From: JAJPIG01 sp035531675 | GTDB lineage: Bacteria > Desulfobacterota > Binatia > Binatales > Binataceae | Length of the DNA stretch: 64,000 nucleotides | Reading direction: 5' to 3' | NCBI GenBank assembly: GCA_035531675.1 | Contig: DATKSL010000003.1 | Location: 176,754 to 240,753, forward strand | Shown here: positions 1 through 9,164 of the stretch, in pieces | Position numbering within the stretch: position 1 is the stretch's first letter | How the letters are laid out: each line of letters begins with the position of its first letter | Made by a program: the position numbers and the translations under genes | The notes under the pieces: generated by a model | The model's input: the letters and a program-made list of their open reading frames with translations, nothing else | The model's database searches: none | Told to the model about the DNA's origin: nothing

Positions 1-2061
1 CGGCCCGCGAAACTGAAGGTCGATCGGCGCGGTCTTGCCGAAATTCAAGACCGCATCGATGATGCTGCCGGACGAAAAGAGCGTTCGTATTTCAGGCAAC
101 TGCGCGGCCATCGCCCGTTTCAGCCGGGCGACATAGTACCACGTCGATAGTTGATGATTGGGCTTGAGCGACACCATCATGAAGCCCGAGTCCTCGGCGG
201 AATTAGGCGAGTAAATGGCGGAGATACTGGGAGAAACACCAATGTTGGATACGACCGTATCGAGCTCTCCGGGTGGAATGACTTTGCGCACCACTTTTTC
301 CATGCGCCGGGCGAGGGCTGAAGTTAATTCGAGTCGGGTACCCGCAGGAACGCGGAAGTTGATAGTGAAGATGCCGGCATCGGTTTGTGGAAAGAGTTGG
401 GTACCGAGCCGCGGAAAGATCGCTGCGCTCACGATGAACAGAGCGGCTACTCCCGCTATCACTATGGACTTGTGATCAAGTGCGGCGTCCAGCCAATGCT
501 CGTAGCTTGAGGCGAAGCGCTCGTAGGCGCGCATGATGACAGCTAACGGTCCCCATGCGCCCGCCCCGCCGCCTTCGGCCTCTTGCGCGGTTTCCGCGGT
601 CAGAAAGCGCGCACAATAGATCGGTATCAGGGTCATCGCCACGACGTATGAGGCTCCAATCGAGAGCACCACTGCTAGCGCCAGCGCGCTGAACAGATAC
701 TTGGCGACGCCGAACAAAAACATGACCGGGAAAAACACCACGCAAGTAGTAAGAGTGATAGCGAGCACGGGCAGCGCCACTTCCTCGGCGCCATCGCGCG
801 CGGCCTGTTTGGGTTCCTTGCCCTCGGCCAGATGCCGGTTGATGTTTTCGAGCACGATTACCGAATTGTCGATAAGCCGGCCGATGGCGAGGGCGAAGCC
901 GCCCAACGTCATGATATTGATGGTCGAGCCGTTGATATAAAGACCAAAGACGCCGGCCAGAATAGAGAGCGGTATCGAGAGGAAAATCGCGATGGTCGAG
1001 CGAAAGCTGCCAAGGAAGATCAGGATCATCAACGAGGCCAGCACCGAACCGGAAACGGCCTCGTGCTCCAGGCTCGCGATCGCGTCGCGGATGTAGACCG
1101 ACTGGTCGAAGATCGTCTTGAGCTTCATCCCCGGCGGCAACGCAAAGATGTGCGGCAGCAGCTTCTTGACGCCGTCAACCACGGAGATGGTATTGGCGCC
1201 GGCCTGGCGGAGAATCGGAATATAAACCGACGGGCGCCCGTTGATCAGCACCTGGTTGTATTGAATCTGCGAGGAATCCTCGACTCGTCCAATGTCCCGC
1301 ATCAGCACCGGTGCCTGTCCGCGCCCCACCTTGATAGGCACATTGTTGATGTCCGCGACCTTCGGGATCATGGAGTTGGAGTAAATGTAATAGTCCTTGG
1401 AGCCGATCTTGGCGTCGCCGGCAGGCAGGATGAGATTGGATTGGTCGAGGGAGTGGACCACGCTCATCAGCGACATGCCGCGCGCCTGCAAGGCCTCGCT
1501 GTTGACGTAAGCCATGATCTGGCGGAATTTTCCGCCGAACGGAATCGGCACCGAAGCGCCAGGTACCGTGGCTAGCTGGTTGCGGACATTGTAGCGTGCC
1601 TGATCTTCGAGTTGCGTTTCGGTATAGCCGGCGCCCTCTACCGTGACCAACACCACCGGCAGCGAAGAAGCGTCGTATTGCAGCACCAATGGCGGTAGCG
1701 TGCCGGGCGGCATAACGCCCAGGTCAGCCATCGCCAATGTGCCCATCTGTGAGGCGGCCGCCTGTACGTTGGTGCCGGGCTGGAAGAAGACCTTGATGAT
1801 GCTTACGCCGGGCAGCGAACGCGATTCGATGTGCTGGATGTTGCTGCCTAGCGTAAAGAAGCGCTCGTAACGGAACGTGATATTATCTTCCATGTCGAGC
1901 GGCGGCATCCCCTGATAAAAGGTCGCCACCACCACGGCCGGTATCTTGATTTCCGGAAACACGTCCACCGGCATCCGCGGGTACGCGGTGATACCGAGGA
2001 TAGTTATGATTAGCGCTCCGACGATTATCGTGTACGGATTGCGCAGTGAGAACGACGGCAT
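1..2061 (-). CDS. RND-family efflux transporter, inner-membrane pump (5' part)
   Basis: The reading frame starts with ATG at 2061 and runs off the left edge without a stop, giving about 687 residues of a family usually near 1,030-1,060. It opens with the typical RND start (SLRNPYTIIV, one membrane helix at about residues 8-28, then PRMPVDVFPEI). A porter domain follows, with TTC/PLV-type segments, and then helices near residues 330-470. The motif GRLIDNSVIVLEN puts D398-N399 where AcrB has its Asp-Asp proton-relay pair. This is a proton-driven pump that exports hydrophobic drugs or metals with a periplasmic adaptor and an outer-membrane channel. Neither partner is seen upstream. Substrate (HAE1-like or metal) cannot be decided. 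Confidence 0.93.
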   Translation of the reverse strand, partial: MPSFSLRNPYTIIVGALIITILGITAYPRMPVDVFPEIKIPAVVVATFYQGMPPLDMEDNITFRYERFFTLGSNIQHIESRSLPGVSIIKVFFQPGTNVQAAASQMGTLAMADLGVMPPGTLPPLVLQYDASSLPVVLVTVEGAGYTETQLEDQARYNVRNQLATVPGASVPIPFGGKFRQIMAYVNSEALQARGMSLMSVVHSLDQSNLILPAGDAKIGSKDYYIYSNSMIPKVADINNVPIKVGRGQAPVLMRDIGRVEDSSQIQYNQVLINGRPSVYIPILRQAGANTISVVDGVKKLLPHIFALPPGMKLKTIFDQSVYIRDAIASLEHEAVSGSVLASLMILIFLGSFRSTIAIFLSIPLSILAGVFGLYINGSTINIMTLGGFALAIGRLIDNSVIVLENINRHLAEGKEPKQAARDGAEEVALPVLAITLTTCVVFFPVMFLFGVAKYLFSALALAVVLSIGASYVVAMTLIPIYCARFLTAETAQEAEGGGAGAWGPLAVIMRAYERFASSYEHWLDAALDHKSIVIAGVAALFIVSAAIFPRLGTQLFPQTDAGIFTINFRVPAGTRLELTSALARRMEKVVRKVIPPGELDTVVSNIGVSPSISAIYSPNSAEDSGFMMVSLKPNHQLSTWYYVARLKRAMAAQLPEIRTLFSSGSIIDAVLNFGKTAPIDLQFRGP

Positions 2062-2563
2062 GTCACAACCTCAGGAGTGTTTGGCGCCCAGGCATGGGAC
2101 GCCACGGCCTACGTAGTCGCAGGCGGCTGGTTTGAAGTGTGAAACGAAAACCGGCCATGGCGGGTTCCTCAGCCCCAGCGAGCGCGATTCCCGCTCAAGG
2201 CGTGAAAATCAGAACCATTCGCGTCGCTCGTCGCCGCGTCCCTACGCGACGATAAGACCAGGTAACAAAACCGAAACACATTAACCTTCGACACCCGAGA
2301 TGGTGCTCCCACCCGATCGTAGGCGAACCGCGAAAACATCAATGGACACCGATACATTTCACTGCCAACTCCAAACTTGCGAACCGAGCATCGAGCGTCG
2401 GTTTGCGAGAACCCGTTCAGCGTTGTGGTTGGGCGCGGCGCTCGCGCGGGATGAAATCCCGAGCGCAAACGGCGCGACCGTTATCCTCGACGAGCGCGCA
2501 GGTCCGGCGCGTCAGCACGCACCAAGCCCTTGCGGTCGCGGAAGTCAGCCGCGGATTTAGAGG
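2062..2563. other. Intergenic stretch, no convincing gene
   Basis: This stretch is visibly less GC-rich than its surroundings. Open frames exist on both strands (for example 2169-2468 on the minus strand), but none has a recognisable domain, a good ribosome-binding site or the local codon bias. It presumably carries the promoter of the minus-strand RND gene. I see nothing else that can be supported. Confidence 0.5.
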
Positions 2564-2953
2564 TCAGAGCAGAGGATCGGGTGGAACCCGGTTGGAACCG
2601 AGCTTAAGGCGCGGAAGCAGATGTGTGAGCGGGAGAACCGCGTCAGAAACTATTTCGATAACTGACGTGCTTCGCTCTAGACAGTCGAAGACCGGTATTT
2701 TCCCGGGCTCCCGGTAATTGGCAACGATCTCTTCGTGGGTGTTGTTATCCGATTGGTCGAGAAACGAATTTCTCTCGGTCTGCCGGCGGAGGTCAGAAGT
2801 ACGAAAATGATCAAGAAACTGATGAGGCTTCGGAGCCGGAAACGTCAACAGAGTCACCAAGCCTGCCAGACAGGCGGCAACCCGTATGAATAATGTCAAA
2901 CCTCGGAAGCGTGAATACACAAACACTGACATCCGAAAGCAGGATAGCCTCAC
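2564..2953 (-). CDS. Doubtful small hypothetical protein with one N-terminal hydrophobic segment
   Basis: The frame has 129 codons with a GTG start at 2953, or an ATG eight codons later at about 2932. Residues 17-40 form a hydrophobic segment (LTLFIRVAACLAGLVTLL), as in an anchored or exported protein. The rest is polar with no recognised motif. Codon use is far less GC-biased than in neighbouring genes, which fits either transferred DNA or a spurious frame in a non-coding region. There is no clear Shine-Dalgarno sequence. I cannot assign a function; it is listed because the hydrophobic N-terminus and the uninterrupted frame are suggestive. Confidence 0.3.
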   Translation of the reverse strand: MRLSCFRMSVFVYSRFRGLTLFIRVAACLAGLVTLLTFPAPKPHQFLDHFRTSDLRRQTERNSFLDQSDNNTHEEIVANYREPGKIPVFDCLERSTSVIEIVSDAVLPLTHLLPRLKLGSNRVPPDPLL

Positions 2954-3030
2954 GGTTGAGAAACCTCAAGCGCCCACCGGGCGACCGCAAACTTAATCGC
3001 GAATGTTCGTGCCATTTCCGGCGTAAACCA

Positions 3031-3059
3031 CTTTCGAGCGAGCCTGCAAATTATATAAT
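3031..3059 (+). promoter_or_regulatory. Candidate sigma70-type promoter
   Basis: A perfect TATAAT at 3054-3059 has a weak -35 (TTTCGA, 3032-3037) 16 bases upstream. Predicted transcription start is near 3066, about 25 bases before the ATG at 3091. The -10 is convincing; the -35 is not. Confidence 0.45.
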
Positions 3060-3090
3060 AAGAGCGATTTGACGGGGTGTTTACGGCACC

Positions 3091-3627
3091 ATGAACAGTT
3101 TGCAAAGTTGCCTTGCCGCGCTGGCGGCCGCTCGGCGTCGCCCGCGATTCGCAGCCGTAGCACTGATCGTGATGCTAGTAATCGGCGGCGCTGTTATGAA
3201 TGCCGCAGCGCAGAGTTATACCGTTGATCAGTCGACCAGCCAGGCGTTAACCAGCTACCTCCGCGAGCATCACCTGCCCCTGGTCGGCGCGTCGGTCGCT
3301 AAAGCAGGCGACGGCAGCACACGAGTGATGCTCTACGGTTATGTTGCCACGCAGCAAGGCAAGCGCAACGCGGCGGCGCGGGCGGCTACATATTTTAAGA
3401 ACGATCCGCGCATTGCGCTGGTCAATCGGATCACCGTCAACCCGGAGATCAGGGATCTCGGCTCGAGCAGCGCGGCGGCGGCTGCGCCCGAGTCCGGGGG
3501 TTACTCGGCACCTGCCGCTTCCTCGTCGTCGGGTGCTCTCACGTGGGATCAGGTCTATCGGGAGATTCAGCAGGGCGGTATTCATCCGGCGCCCGACCCC
3601 GGCGGCGGATCGTCCTCGGCCTGGTAG
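3091..3627 (+). CDS. Exported hypothetical protein with a BON-like domain
   Basis: The protein has 178 residues. Residues 20-42 form a hydrophobic signal sequence ending in AAAQS, so it is probably exported to the periplasm or surface. Residues 45-115 resemble a BON-type alpha/beta fold: a helix (SQALTSYLREH), a strand ending RVMLYGYV, a helix rich in Ala, Lys and Arg, then RIALVNRITVNPE. The C-terminal third is low-complexity Ser/Ala/Gly. BON domains often bind membranes or act in envelope-stress proteins, but the assignment rests on the pattern alone. It has its own candidate promoter and is followed closely by a helicase gene. Confidence 0.7.
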   Translation: MNSLQSCLAALAAARRRPRFAAVALIVMLVIGGAVMNAAAQSYTVDQSTSQALTSYLREHHLPLVGASVAKAGDGSTRVMLYGYVATQQGKRNAAARAATYFKNDPRIALVNRITVNPEIRDLGSSSAAAAAPESGGYSAPAASSSSGALTWDQVYREIQQGGIHPAPDPGGGSSSAW

Positions 3628-3671
3628 CAGCGGTCGCGATTGCGCCGCGGCATGATAGGATTTCGAGCGCC

Positions 3672-5690
3672 GTGGCTGACAAGGTAATCGTGCTTCGCGA
3701 TGCCCCGGCGAGTGCCGGGAGCGGAAGCTTCAGCATCCGCTACGCCGAGCTGCTCAACCCCGCCCAGCTCGATGCCGTGTGCCATCGCGATGGACCGTTG
3801 CTGGTGGTGGCGGGCGCGGGCTCCGGCAAGACCCGCACCCTCATCTACCGGGTCGCCCGGCTGATCGAGAGCGGCGTGCCGCCCGGCGCCATCCTGCTGC
3901 TGACCTTCACCCGCCGCGCGTCCCAGGAGATGCTCCGGCGGGTCGAGGGGCTGCTCGGCGAGCGCGCCCGGGGCGTCGCCGGCGGGACCTTTCATTCTTT
4001 TGCGAACACCGTGCTGCGCCGCTTCGGCGCGCCGCTTGGCCTCAAGCCCAATTTCACGATTCTGGATCGTTCGGACATGGAGGATGTTCTCAATCTGATT
4101 CGCACCCGGCTGGGACTGGCCTCGCGCGATCGCCGGTTTCCGAAGAAGAACACGCTGGCCGAAGTGATCAGCATGGCGCGCAACAAACGGCGCAGCCTGG
4201 CCGACGAAATCGCCGTCGATTTCCCGCATCTGGCCGAGTCCGAAGGTGAAATCCTGAAGATCGCGGAGCACTACGAAAGCTACAAACGCGAGCGCGGGCT
4301 GCTCGATTACGACGATTTGCTCTACCGGCTGGCCGAGTTGCTGCAAAATCACGAGCCGGCGCGCCGGCGCCTGGCCGCTACCTATCGTTACATCATGATC
4401 GATGAGTACCAGGACACCAACCTGGTGCAGGCCGAGATCGTGCGGCTGCTGGGCGCCGGGCAGCGCAACGTGATGGCGGTGGGGGACGACGCCCAATCGA
4501 TCTACTCGTTTCGGGGCGCCAACTTCCGCAACATCCTGGAGTTCCCCAACCTCTTCCCCGGCACGCGCATCGTCAAGCTGGAAGAGAACTACCGCTCCTT
4601 CCAGGGCATCCTCGACGTCGCCAACGAAGTCATTTCGCGCGCCACCGAGCGCTACACCAAGGCGCTGTTCACGCAGCGCCGCGGCGAGCTACGCCCGTTG
4701 CTGGTGCGCGCGCAGGACGAGCACATGCAGTCGCGATTCGTTGCCCAGCGCATCCTCGAACTGCGCGAGGAAGGTACCGCGCTCGGCGAGATCGCCGTGC
4801 TGTTCCGCTCAAGCTTCCATGCGTTCGATCTCGAACTTGAGTTGCAGCGCCGCGACATCCCGTTCGTCAAGCGCGGCGGCTTCAAGTTCATCGAAACCGC
4901 TCACATCAAGGACGTGCTGGCCCATCTGCGCGTGGTCGCCAACCCGACCGATCCGGTTTCATGGTTGCGCATCCTGATGCTGGTGCCCGGCATTGGGCAG
5001 CGCGGCGCCGAGCGTCTGATCGAGGTGGTTGCGGGCGCCGACGATCCTACTGCGGCGCTGGCCTCGGCGATCGGCGGCAAGCGCGACGCGCGCACCGGAT
5101 CGGCCGCGGCCGGCGCGCGGCTGATAACGCTTTTCCAGGAACTGCGCGATGAGGCGAAGAAGCCGGCGGACCAGGTCGGGATGGTGCTCGAATACTACCT
5201 GCCGCTGATGCGCGAGGCCTATCCCGACGACTACCCCAAGCGCCAGCGCGACCTCGAGCATTTCCACACCATCACCGGCCGCTATCGAAGCCTCCAATCG
5301 ATGCTGGCCGACATGGCGCTGGAGCCGCCGACCGACTCGCTTGGCGACGTGCTCGCGGTCGATACCGACGAGGGCTACCTGACACTCAGCACCATCCATT
5401 CGGCCAAGGGGCTCGAATGGCGGGCGGTGTTCCTGATCTGGGCGGCCGACGGCCGCTTCCCCGGTCCGATGAGCGTGGCGCCGGACGAGCTCGAAGAGGA
5501 GCGCCGGCTGATGTACGTGGCGAGCACGCGCGCGCGCGACGAACTCTACCTGACTTATCCGATCCAGATGTTCGACCGTAACACGGGCTATGTGCTGGGC
5601 CGCGCCTCGCGCTTTCTCGAAGATCTCGCGCCGGAAATCCTGCCCGCCGCGACCCTGGAAGAGGCCGACGAAAATCCGCCCGGGAACTAG
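3672..5690 (+). CDS. UvrD/Rep-type superfamily 1A DNA helicase
   Basis: This 672-residue, ATP-driven 3'-5' DNA helicase probably acts in repair or in clearing replication forks. All expected motifs are seen: Q motif (LNPAQLDAV), Walker A (AGAGSGKT, near residue 47), motif Ia (TFTRRAS), motif II (DEYQDTN, near 244), motif III (VGDDAQSIYSFRGA), motif V (STIHSAKGLEW) and motif VI (RLMYVASTRARDELY). The open frame extends back to 3543 inside the preceding gene. I chose the GTG at 3672 because it avoids that overlap and leaves a normal N-terminus. It is somewhat shorter than UvrD or PcrA (about 720), so the exact orthologue is uncertain. The stop overlaps the convergent downstream gene by 4 bases. 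Confidence 0.92.
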   Translation: MADKVIVLRDAPASAGSGSFSIRYAELLNPAQLDAVCHRDGPLLVVAGAGSGKTRTLIYRVARLIESGVPPGAILLLTFTRRASQEMLRRVEGLLGERARGVAGGTFHSFANTVLRRFGAPLGLKPNFTILDRSDMEDVLNLIRTRLGLASRDRRFPKKNTLAEVISMARNKRRSLADEIAVDFPHLAESEGEILKIAEHYESYKRERGLLDYDDLLYRLAELLQNHEPARRRLAATYRYIMIDEYQDTNLVQAEIVRLLGAGQRNVMAVGDDAQSIYSFRGANFRNILEFPNLFPGTRIVKLEENYRSFQGILDVANEVISRATERYTKALFTQRRGELRPLLVRAQDEHMQSRFVAQRILELREEGTALGEIAVLFRSSFHAFDLELELQRRDIPFVKRGGFKFIETAHIKDVLAHLRVVANPTDPVSWLRILMLVPGIGQRGAERLIEVVAGADDPTAALASAIGGKRDARTGSAAAGARLITLFQELRDEAKKPADQVGMVLEYYLPLMREAYPDDYPKRQRDLEHFHTITGRYRSLQSMLADMALEPPTDSLGDVLAVDTDEGYLTLSTIHSAKGLEWRAVFLIWAADGRFPGPMSVAPDELEEERRLMYVASTRARDELYLTYPIQMFDRNTGYVLGRASRFLEDLAPEILPAATLEEADENPPGN

Positions 5691-6643
5691 GCGGCGACCT
5701 TCATGTAATGGCTCGCGATTTCGCGCCCGATCAGCTCCATCTGCTGCGGCCAGTCCTCGGGCGTCGCGATCGGCCACAGCACGAACTTGTCGAGTCCCGC
5801 GGCGACGTAATCCTGCATCCGCGCGATGATGTCGTCGGGCGAGCCGTAGACCGATCGCTTTAGCACCGCCTCGCCGTCGACCGCGCCGATTCGCCACAGC
5901 TTTGGATCGATTTCCTCGAGCGCGCGCTCCTTGGAGGTGCTGATACGGCAGCGCAGGATCAGCCCCGACTCGATGCGCGCGTGCTCGCGTCCGTAGCCCT
6001 TGGCGTATTCGCGAATCGCGGCCATGTGCGCGGCAAACTCATCGGGCGTCTGGAAGGAAGCGAAGTAGCCATCGCCCAGCCGCGCGGTGCGCATCAGTGC
6101 GCCTTTCGATTGGCCGCCGATCCAGAGATCGATGGTGCCGAAGTCGTTGTTGAGGCGCGGCGCCGGGCGCGGATCGATGGTGACGTTTTCGAAGTTGTAG
6201 AATTTGCCGGCGAAGCTGACCCGCGGTTCGAGCCAGACCTTGCGCAGGATCGCGATCCCTTCGTCGAGCCGCGCGCCCCGCGCTTCGAGCGGGATGCCGC
6301 AGGCCGCGTAATCCTCGAGGTTGGCGCCGGTTCCGACCGCCATCACGATCCGGCCGCGGGCCAGATAGTCGAGCGAGGCGAAGGCCTTGGCGACGATCAG
6401 CGGATGGCGCAGATTGAGCAGATAGACGCTCGGTCCGAGCCTCATTTTCGAGGTCCGCGAGGCGATCAGCGAGAGCGTGGCAACCACGTCGAGCTCGGGC
6501 GTCGGCGCCAGCAGATGGTCGGAGAGCCAGAACGAATCGATGCCCCATTCCTCGGCGCGCGCGGCGACCCGCGCGATGGTCTCGGGCTCGGGTAACCCGA
6601 GCCGCCACAGCCCCAATCCGACGCCGACCTTGATCTGTTTCAT
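5687..6643 (-). CDS. LLM-class flavin-dependent oxidoreductase
   Basis: This 318-residue TIM-barrel protein is of the luciferase-like / F420-or-FMN-dependent oxidoreductase family. Support includes the early strand IKVGVGLGLW, the helix/strand GIDSFWLSDHLL near residue 40, RGRIVMAVGTG near 100, and the late segment DLWIGGQSKGALMRTA. I chose the ATG at 6643 over 6658 because GGAG lies 11 bases upstream and the family usually begins MKxxK/V. Substrates vary widely (alkanesulfonates, aldehydes, F420-linked alcohols) and cannot be named here. It is convergent with the helicase gene. Confidence 0.88.
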   Translation of the reverse strand: MKQIKVGVGLGLWRLGLPEPETIARVAARAEEWGIDSFWLSDHLLAPTPELDVVATLSLIASRTSKMRLGPSVYLLNLRHPLIVAKAFASLDYLARGRIVMAVGTGANLEDYAACGIPLEARGARLDEGIAILRKVWLEPRVSFAGKFYNFENVTIDPRPAPRLNNDFGTIDLWIGGQSKGALMRTARLGDGYFASFQTPDEFAAHMAAIREYAKGYGREHARIESGLILRCRISTSKERALEEIDPKLWRIGAVDGEAVLKRSVYGSPDDIIARMQDYVAAGLDKFVLWPIATPEDWPQQMELIGREIASHYMKVAA

Positions 6644-6702
6644 GGCAGGGCGCTCCATCGTTTGCCTGACTGTTGCGTAGATACTAACATGCGGCGCACC
6701 CG

Positions 6703-7476
6703 ATGAACTCGCGACAATCCCCTCGCAGCGATCCTTCGGTCCGGGTGACCATCCTCGGCACGGGCGATGCGTTTTCGAGCCATGGCCGGTTCAACGCGGG
6801 CTACCTGATCGAAGCCGGCGGCTACCGTATCCTGATGGAAGCCGGCCCCACTATCCTGGCGTCCCTGAAACGGGCCGAAATTCGCCCCGCCGATATCGAT
6901 CTTATATTGATTAGCCATCTGCACGGCGACCACTTCGCAGGCCTGCCGTTCCTGTTCCTGGAGTATACTTACGAGAGTCCGCGCCGGACCAGGCCGACGA
7001 TCGTCGGGCCACAATACCTCGAAAGCCGCACGCTGACCCTGGTGCGCACGATGTTTCCGGGCACCGCGGCGGTGCAACTCGCGCGCGACAGCCGCTGGGT
7101 AGTGATCGAGCCGGGCGACAAGCGCCGCTTCGGACCGGTCCGCATCGCGGCCATCCGCACGCCGCACATGAAACGTTACAAGTCGCTGGCCTTCCGCCTC
7201 GAGCTCGGCGGCCGCACGATCGTCTTCTCGGGCGATACCGGCTGGACCGAAGATCTGATCCCGTTCGCCGCCGGCGCCGACCTGTTCCTGTGCGAATGCA
7301 CCTACTTCGAAAGCGCGCACCTCGACTTCCATCTCAACTATCCGCGGCTCGAGCGGGAACGCGACCGCCTCAAGGTCAAACGGATGGTGCTGACCCATCT
7401 GGGACGCGAAGTGCTGGATCGCGGGTCCGAGGTCGCGATGGAGATCGGTTCGGACGGCATGCGGATCGAGGTCTAG
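6703..7476 (+). CDS. Metallo-beta-lactamase-fold hydrolase, RNase Z-like
   Basis: The protein has 257 residues. The zinc motif SHLHGDH lies near residues 70-76. It is preceded by the N-terminal strand VTILGTGDAFSS and followed by FSGDTG near 180 and THLG near the C-terminus, which supply the other metal ligands. The layout matches RNase Z/arylsulfatase-type members, but the exosite arm of true RNase Z is not evident, so a tRNA-processing role is not claimed. It lies 83 bases upstream of fabI and is probably co-transcribed with it. Confidence 0.85.
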   Translation: MNSRQSPRSDPSVRVTILGTGDAFSSHGRFNAGYLIEAGGYRILMEAGPTILASLKRAEIRPADIDLILISHLHGDHFAGLPFLFLEYTYESPRRTRPTIVGPQYLESRTLTLVRTMFPGTAAVQLARDSRWVVIEPGDKRRFGPVRIAAIRTPHMKRYKSLAFRLELGGRTIVFSGDTGWTEDLIPFAAGADLFLCECTYFESAHLDFHLNYPRLERERDRLKVKRMVLTHLGREVLDRGSEVAMEIGSDGMRIEV

Positions 7477-7559
7477 CTGAGCACTCGACCGGGCCTCGCC
7501 GACCGGCTTATGCTCGCATGGTCCGCCAAGGCGGCACTGACCCCCGGGGAGCATCGTCA

Positions 7560-8330
7560 ATGGGAATTGCTGATGGAAAGAGCGCGCTGGTGGTCGGCGT
7601 CGCCAACGACAAGAGCCTGGCGTTTGCGATCGCGCAGCAGTTGCGGGCGCAGGGGGCGGCCGTCGCGCTCACCTACCAGGGCGAAATCCTCGAGAAGCGC
7701 GTGCGGCCGCTGGCCGAGCAGATCGGCGCCGAGGTGATCGGCGAGCTCGACGTCAACGACGACGCGCAGATCGGCGCCGTGATGACGCGGGTGGGCGAAA
7801 AGTTCGGCGGGCTCGACATGCTGGTGCACGCCGTGGCGTTCGCCGAGCGCGAGGATCTGCGCGATCGCTTTCTGACCGTCAACCGCGCGAACTTTTCGCG
7901 GGCGCTTGAGATCAGCGCCTACTCGCTGGTTGCGCTGGCGCGCGCGGCGGAAGGGCTGATGGAGACGCGCGGGGGCGGCTCGATCCTGACGCTCAGCTAT
8001 CTGGGCGCGGTCCGCGCGATCCCCAACTACAATGTGATGGGTGTGGCAAAGGCGGCTCTGGAAGCCTGCGTGCGCTATTTGGCGATGGATCTCGGCGGCA
8101 AGGGGATCCGCATCAACGCGCTCAGCGCCGGCCCGGCCCGCACGCTCTCATCCTCGGCCATCCGCGACTACTTCACCATGGCCCATCACGTCGAGGAGCA
8201 CGCCCCGCTCAAGCGCGCGATGAAGACCGAGGAAGTCGGCAAGATGGCCAGCGTGCTGCTGAGCGACCTGGCCAGCGGCGTCACCGGCCAGACCATCTAC
8301 GTCGACGTGGGCTATAATATCGTCGGCTGA
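7560..8330 (+). CDS. fabI: Enoyl-[acyl-carrier-protein] reductase (NADH)
   Basis: This 256-residue short-chain-dehydrogenase-fold enzyme catalyses the last reduction of each fatty-acid elongation cycle. The FabI variant of the nucleotide-binding loop is present (GVANDKSLAFAIA). The catalytic pair Y157 and K164 sits in NYNVMGVAK, the same spacing as in E. coli FabI (Y156, K163). LSAGPARTLSSS matches the conserved substrate-loop region. The frame is open further upstream to 7290, but ATG 7560 is preceded by GGGGAG at 8 bases and starts at the usual MGxxxGK N-terminus. The triclosan-target family is unmistakable. Confidence 0.96.
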   Translation: MGIADGKSALVVGVANDKSLAFAIAQQLRAQGAAVALTYQGEILEKRVRPLAEQIGAEVIGELDVNDDAQIGAVMTRVGEKFGGLDMLVHAVAFAEREDLRDRFLTVNRANFSRALEISAYSLVALARAAEGLMETRGGGSILTLSYLGAVRAIPNYNVMGVAKAALEACVRYLAMDLGGKGIRINALSAGPARTLSSSAIRDYFTMAHHVEEHAPLKRAMKTEEVGKMASVLLSDLASGVTGQTIYVDVGYNIVG

Positions 8331-8354
8331 GGTTTATCCAAGGGAGCGTTCGCG

Positions 8355-9131
8355 ATGGCAATAATTCCAGTCCCGCAGCTCAAAGATAATTTCGCCTATC
8401 TGGTGGTCGACGAAGCCGCCACGCAGTGTGCCGTGGTGGATTGCGCCGAAGCCGACAAGGTGTTGGCGGCGGTCAAACGTGAGGGCTTGCGGCTCACCGC
8501 CGTGCTTTCGACCCATTGGCATCCCGACCACGTGGGCGGCAACCTCGACCTGGTGAAGGCCGTGCCGGGACTTAAAGTCTTCGGCGCGCGCGCGGAGAAT
8601 GGCAGGATTCCGGCGCTGACCGACCCGGTCGACGACGGCGACGTGATCCAGGTCGTGTCGTTCGAGGCGCGCGTAATCGGCATCCCGGCGCATACCAACG
8701 GCCACGTCGCCTATTATCTCCCGGCGCTGAAGGCGGTCTTCTCGGGCGATACGCTGTTTATCGCCGGATGCGGCCGGGTTTTCGAGGGCAAGGCCGACAC
8801 CATGCTAGCGTCGCTGCGCAAGCTTGCCGCGCTGCCCGACGACACCCGCGTCTACTGCGGCCATGAGTACACCCAGCGCAATCTCGAGTTCGCGCTGACG
8901 CTCGAGCCCAACAATCCCGACCTGAAATCCAAGTACGAGTGGACGCTTAAGACGCGGGCCGCGGGCCAGTGGACGATTCCCTCGAGCATCGGCGACGAGA
9001 AGCGCTTCAATCCGTTTCTGCGCGTCGACAGCCCCGAGTTGCGCGCCAATCTGAAGCAGCGCGACCCCGCGCTGACGGACGATCCAGTGGCGATCTTTGC
9101 GCGCGCGCGCGAACTGAAAGATCACTTCTAG
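8355..9131 (+). CDS. gloB: Hydroxyacylglutathione hydrolase (glyoxalase II)
   Basis: This 258-residue metallo-beta-lactamase-fold enzyme hydrolyses S-lactoylglutathione in methylglyoxal detoxification. The binuclear metal motif THWHPDHVGG lies at about residues 52-61. FSGDTLF near 130 and YCGHEYTQRNLEFA near 170 carry the remaining ligands and the glutathione-contacting residues. The C-terminal FNPFLRVDSPELRA is diagnostic of glyoxalase II. ATG at 8355 follows GGGAG with good spacing, 24 bases after fabI. Confidence 0.95.
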   Translation: MAIIPVPQLKDNFAYLVVDEAATQCAVVDCAEADKVLAAVKREGLRLTAVLSTHWHPDHVGGNLDLVKAVPGLKVFGARAENGRIPALTDPVDDGDVIQVVSFEARVIGIPAHTNGHVAYYLPALKAVFSGDTLFIAGCGRVFEGKADTMLASLRKLAALPDDTRVYCGHEYTQRNLEFALTLEPNNPDLKSKYEWTLKTRAAGQWTIPSSIGDEKRFNPFLRVDSPELRANLKQRDPALTDDPVAIFARARELKDHF

Positions 9132-9164
9132 CGCCCGCGACCGCGGCCGGTGCGCGAGCGGCGG

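Noticed and set aside
7290..7559. N-terminal extension of fabI back to 7290
   Set aside because: It would overlap the preceding hydrolase gene, and the normal FabI start is at 7560 with a good ribosome-binding site.
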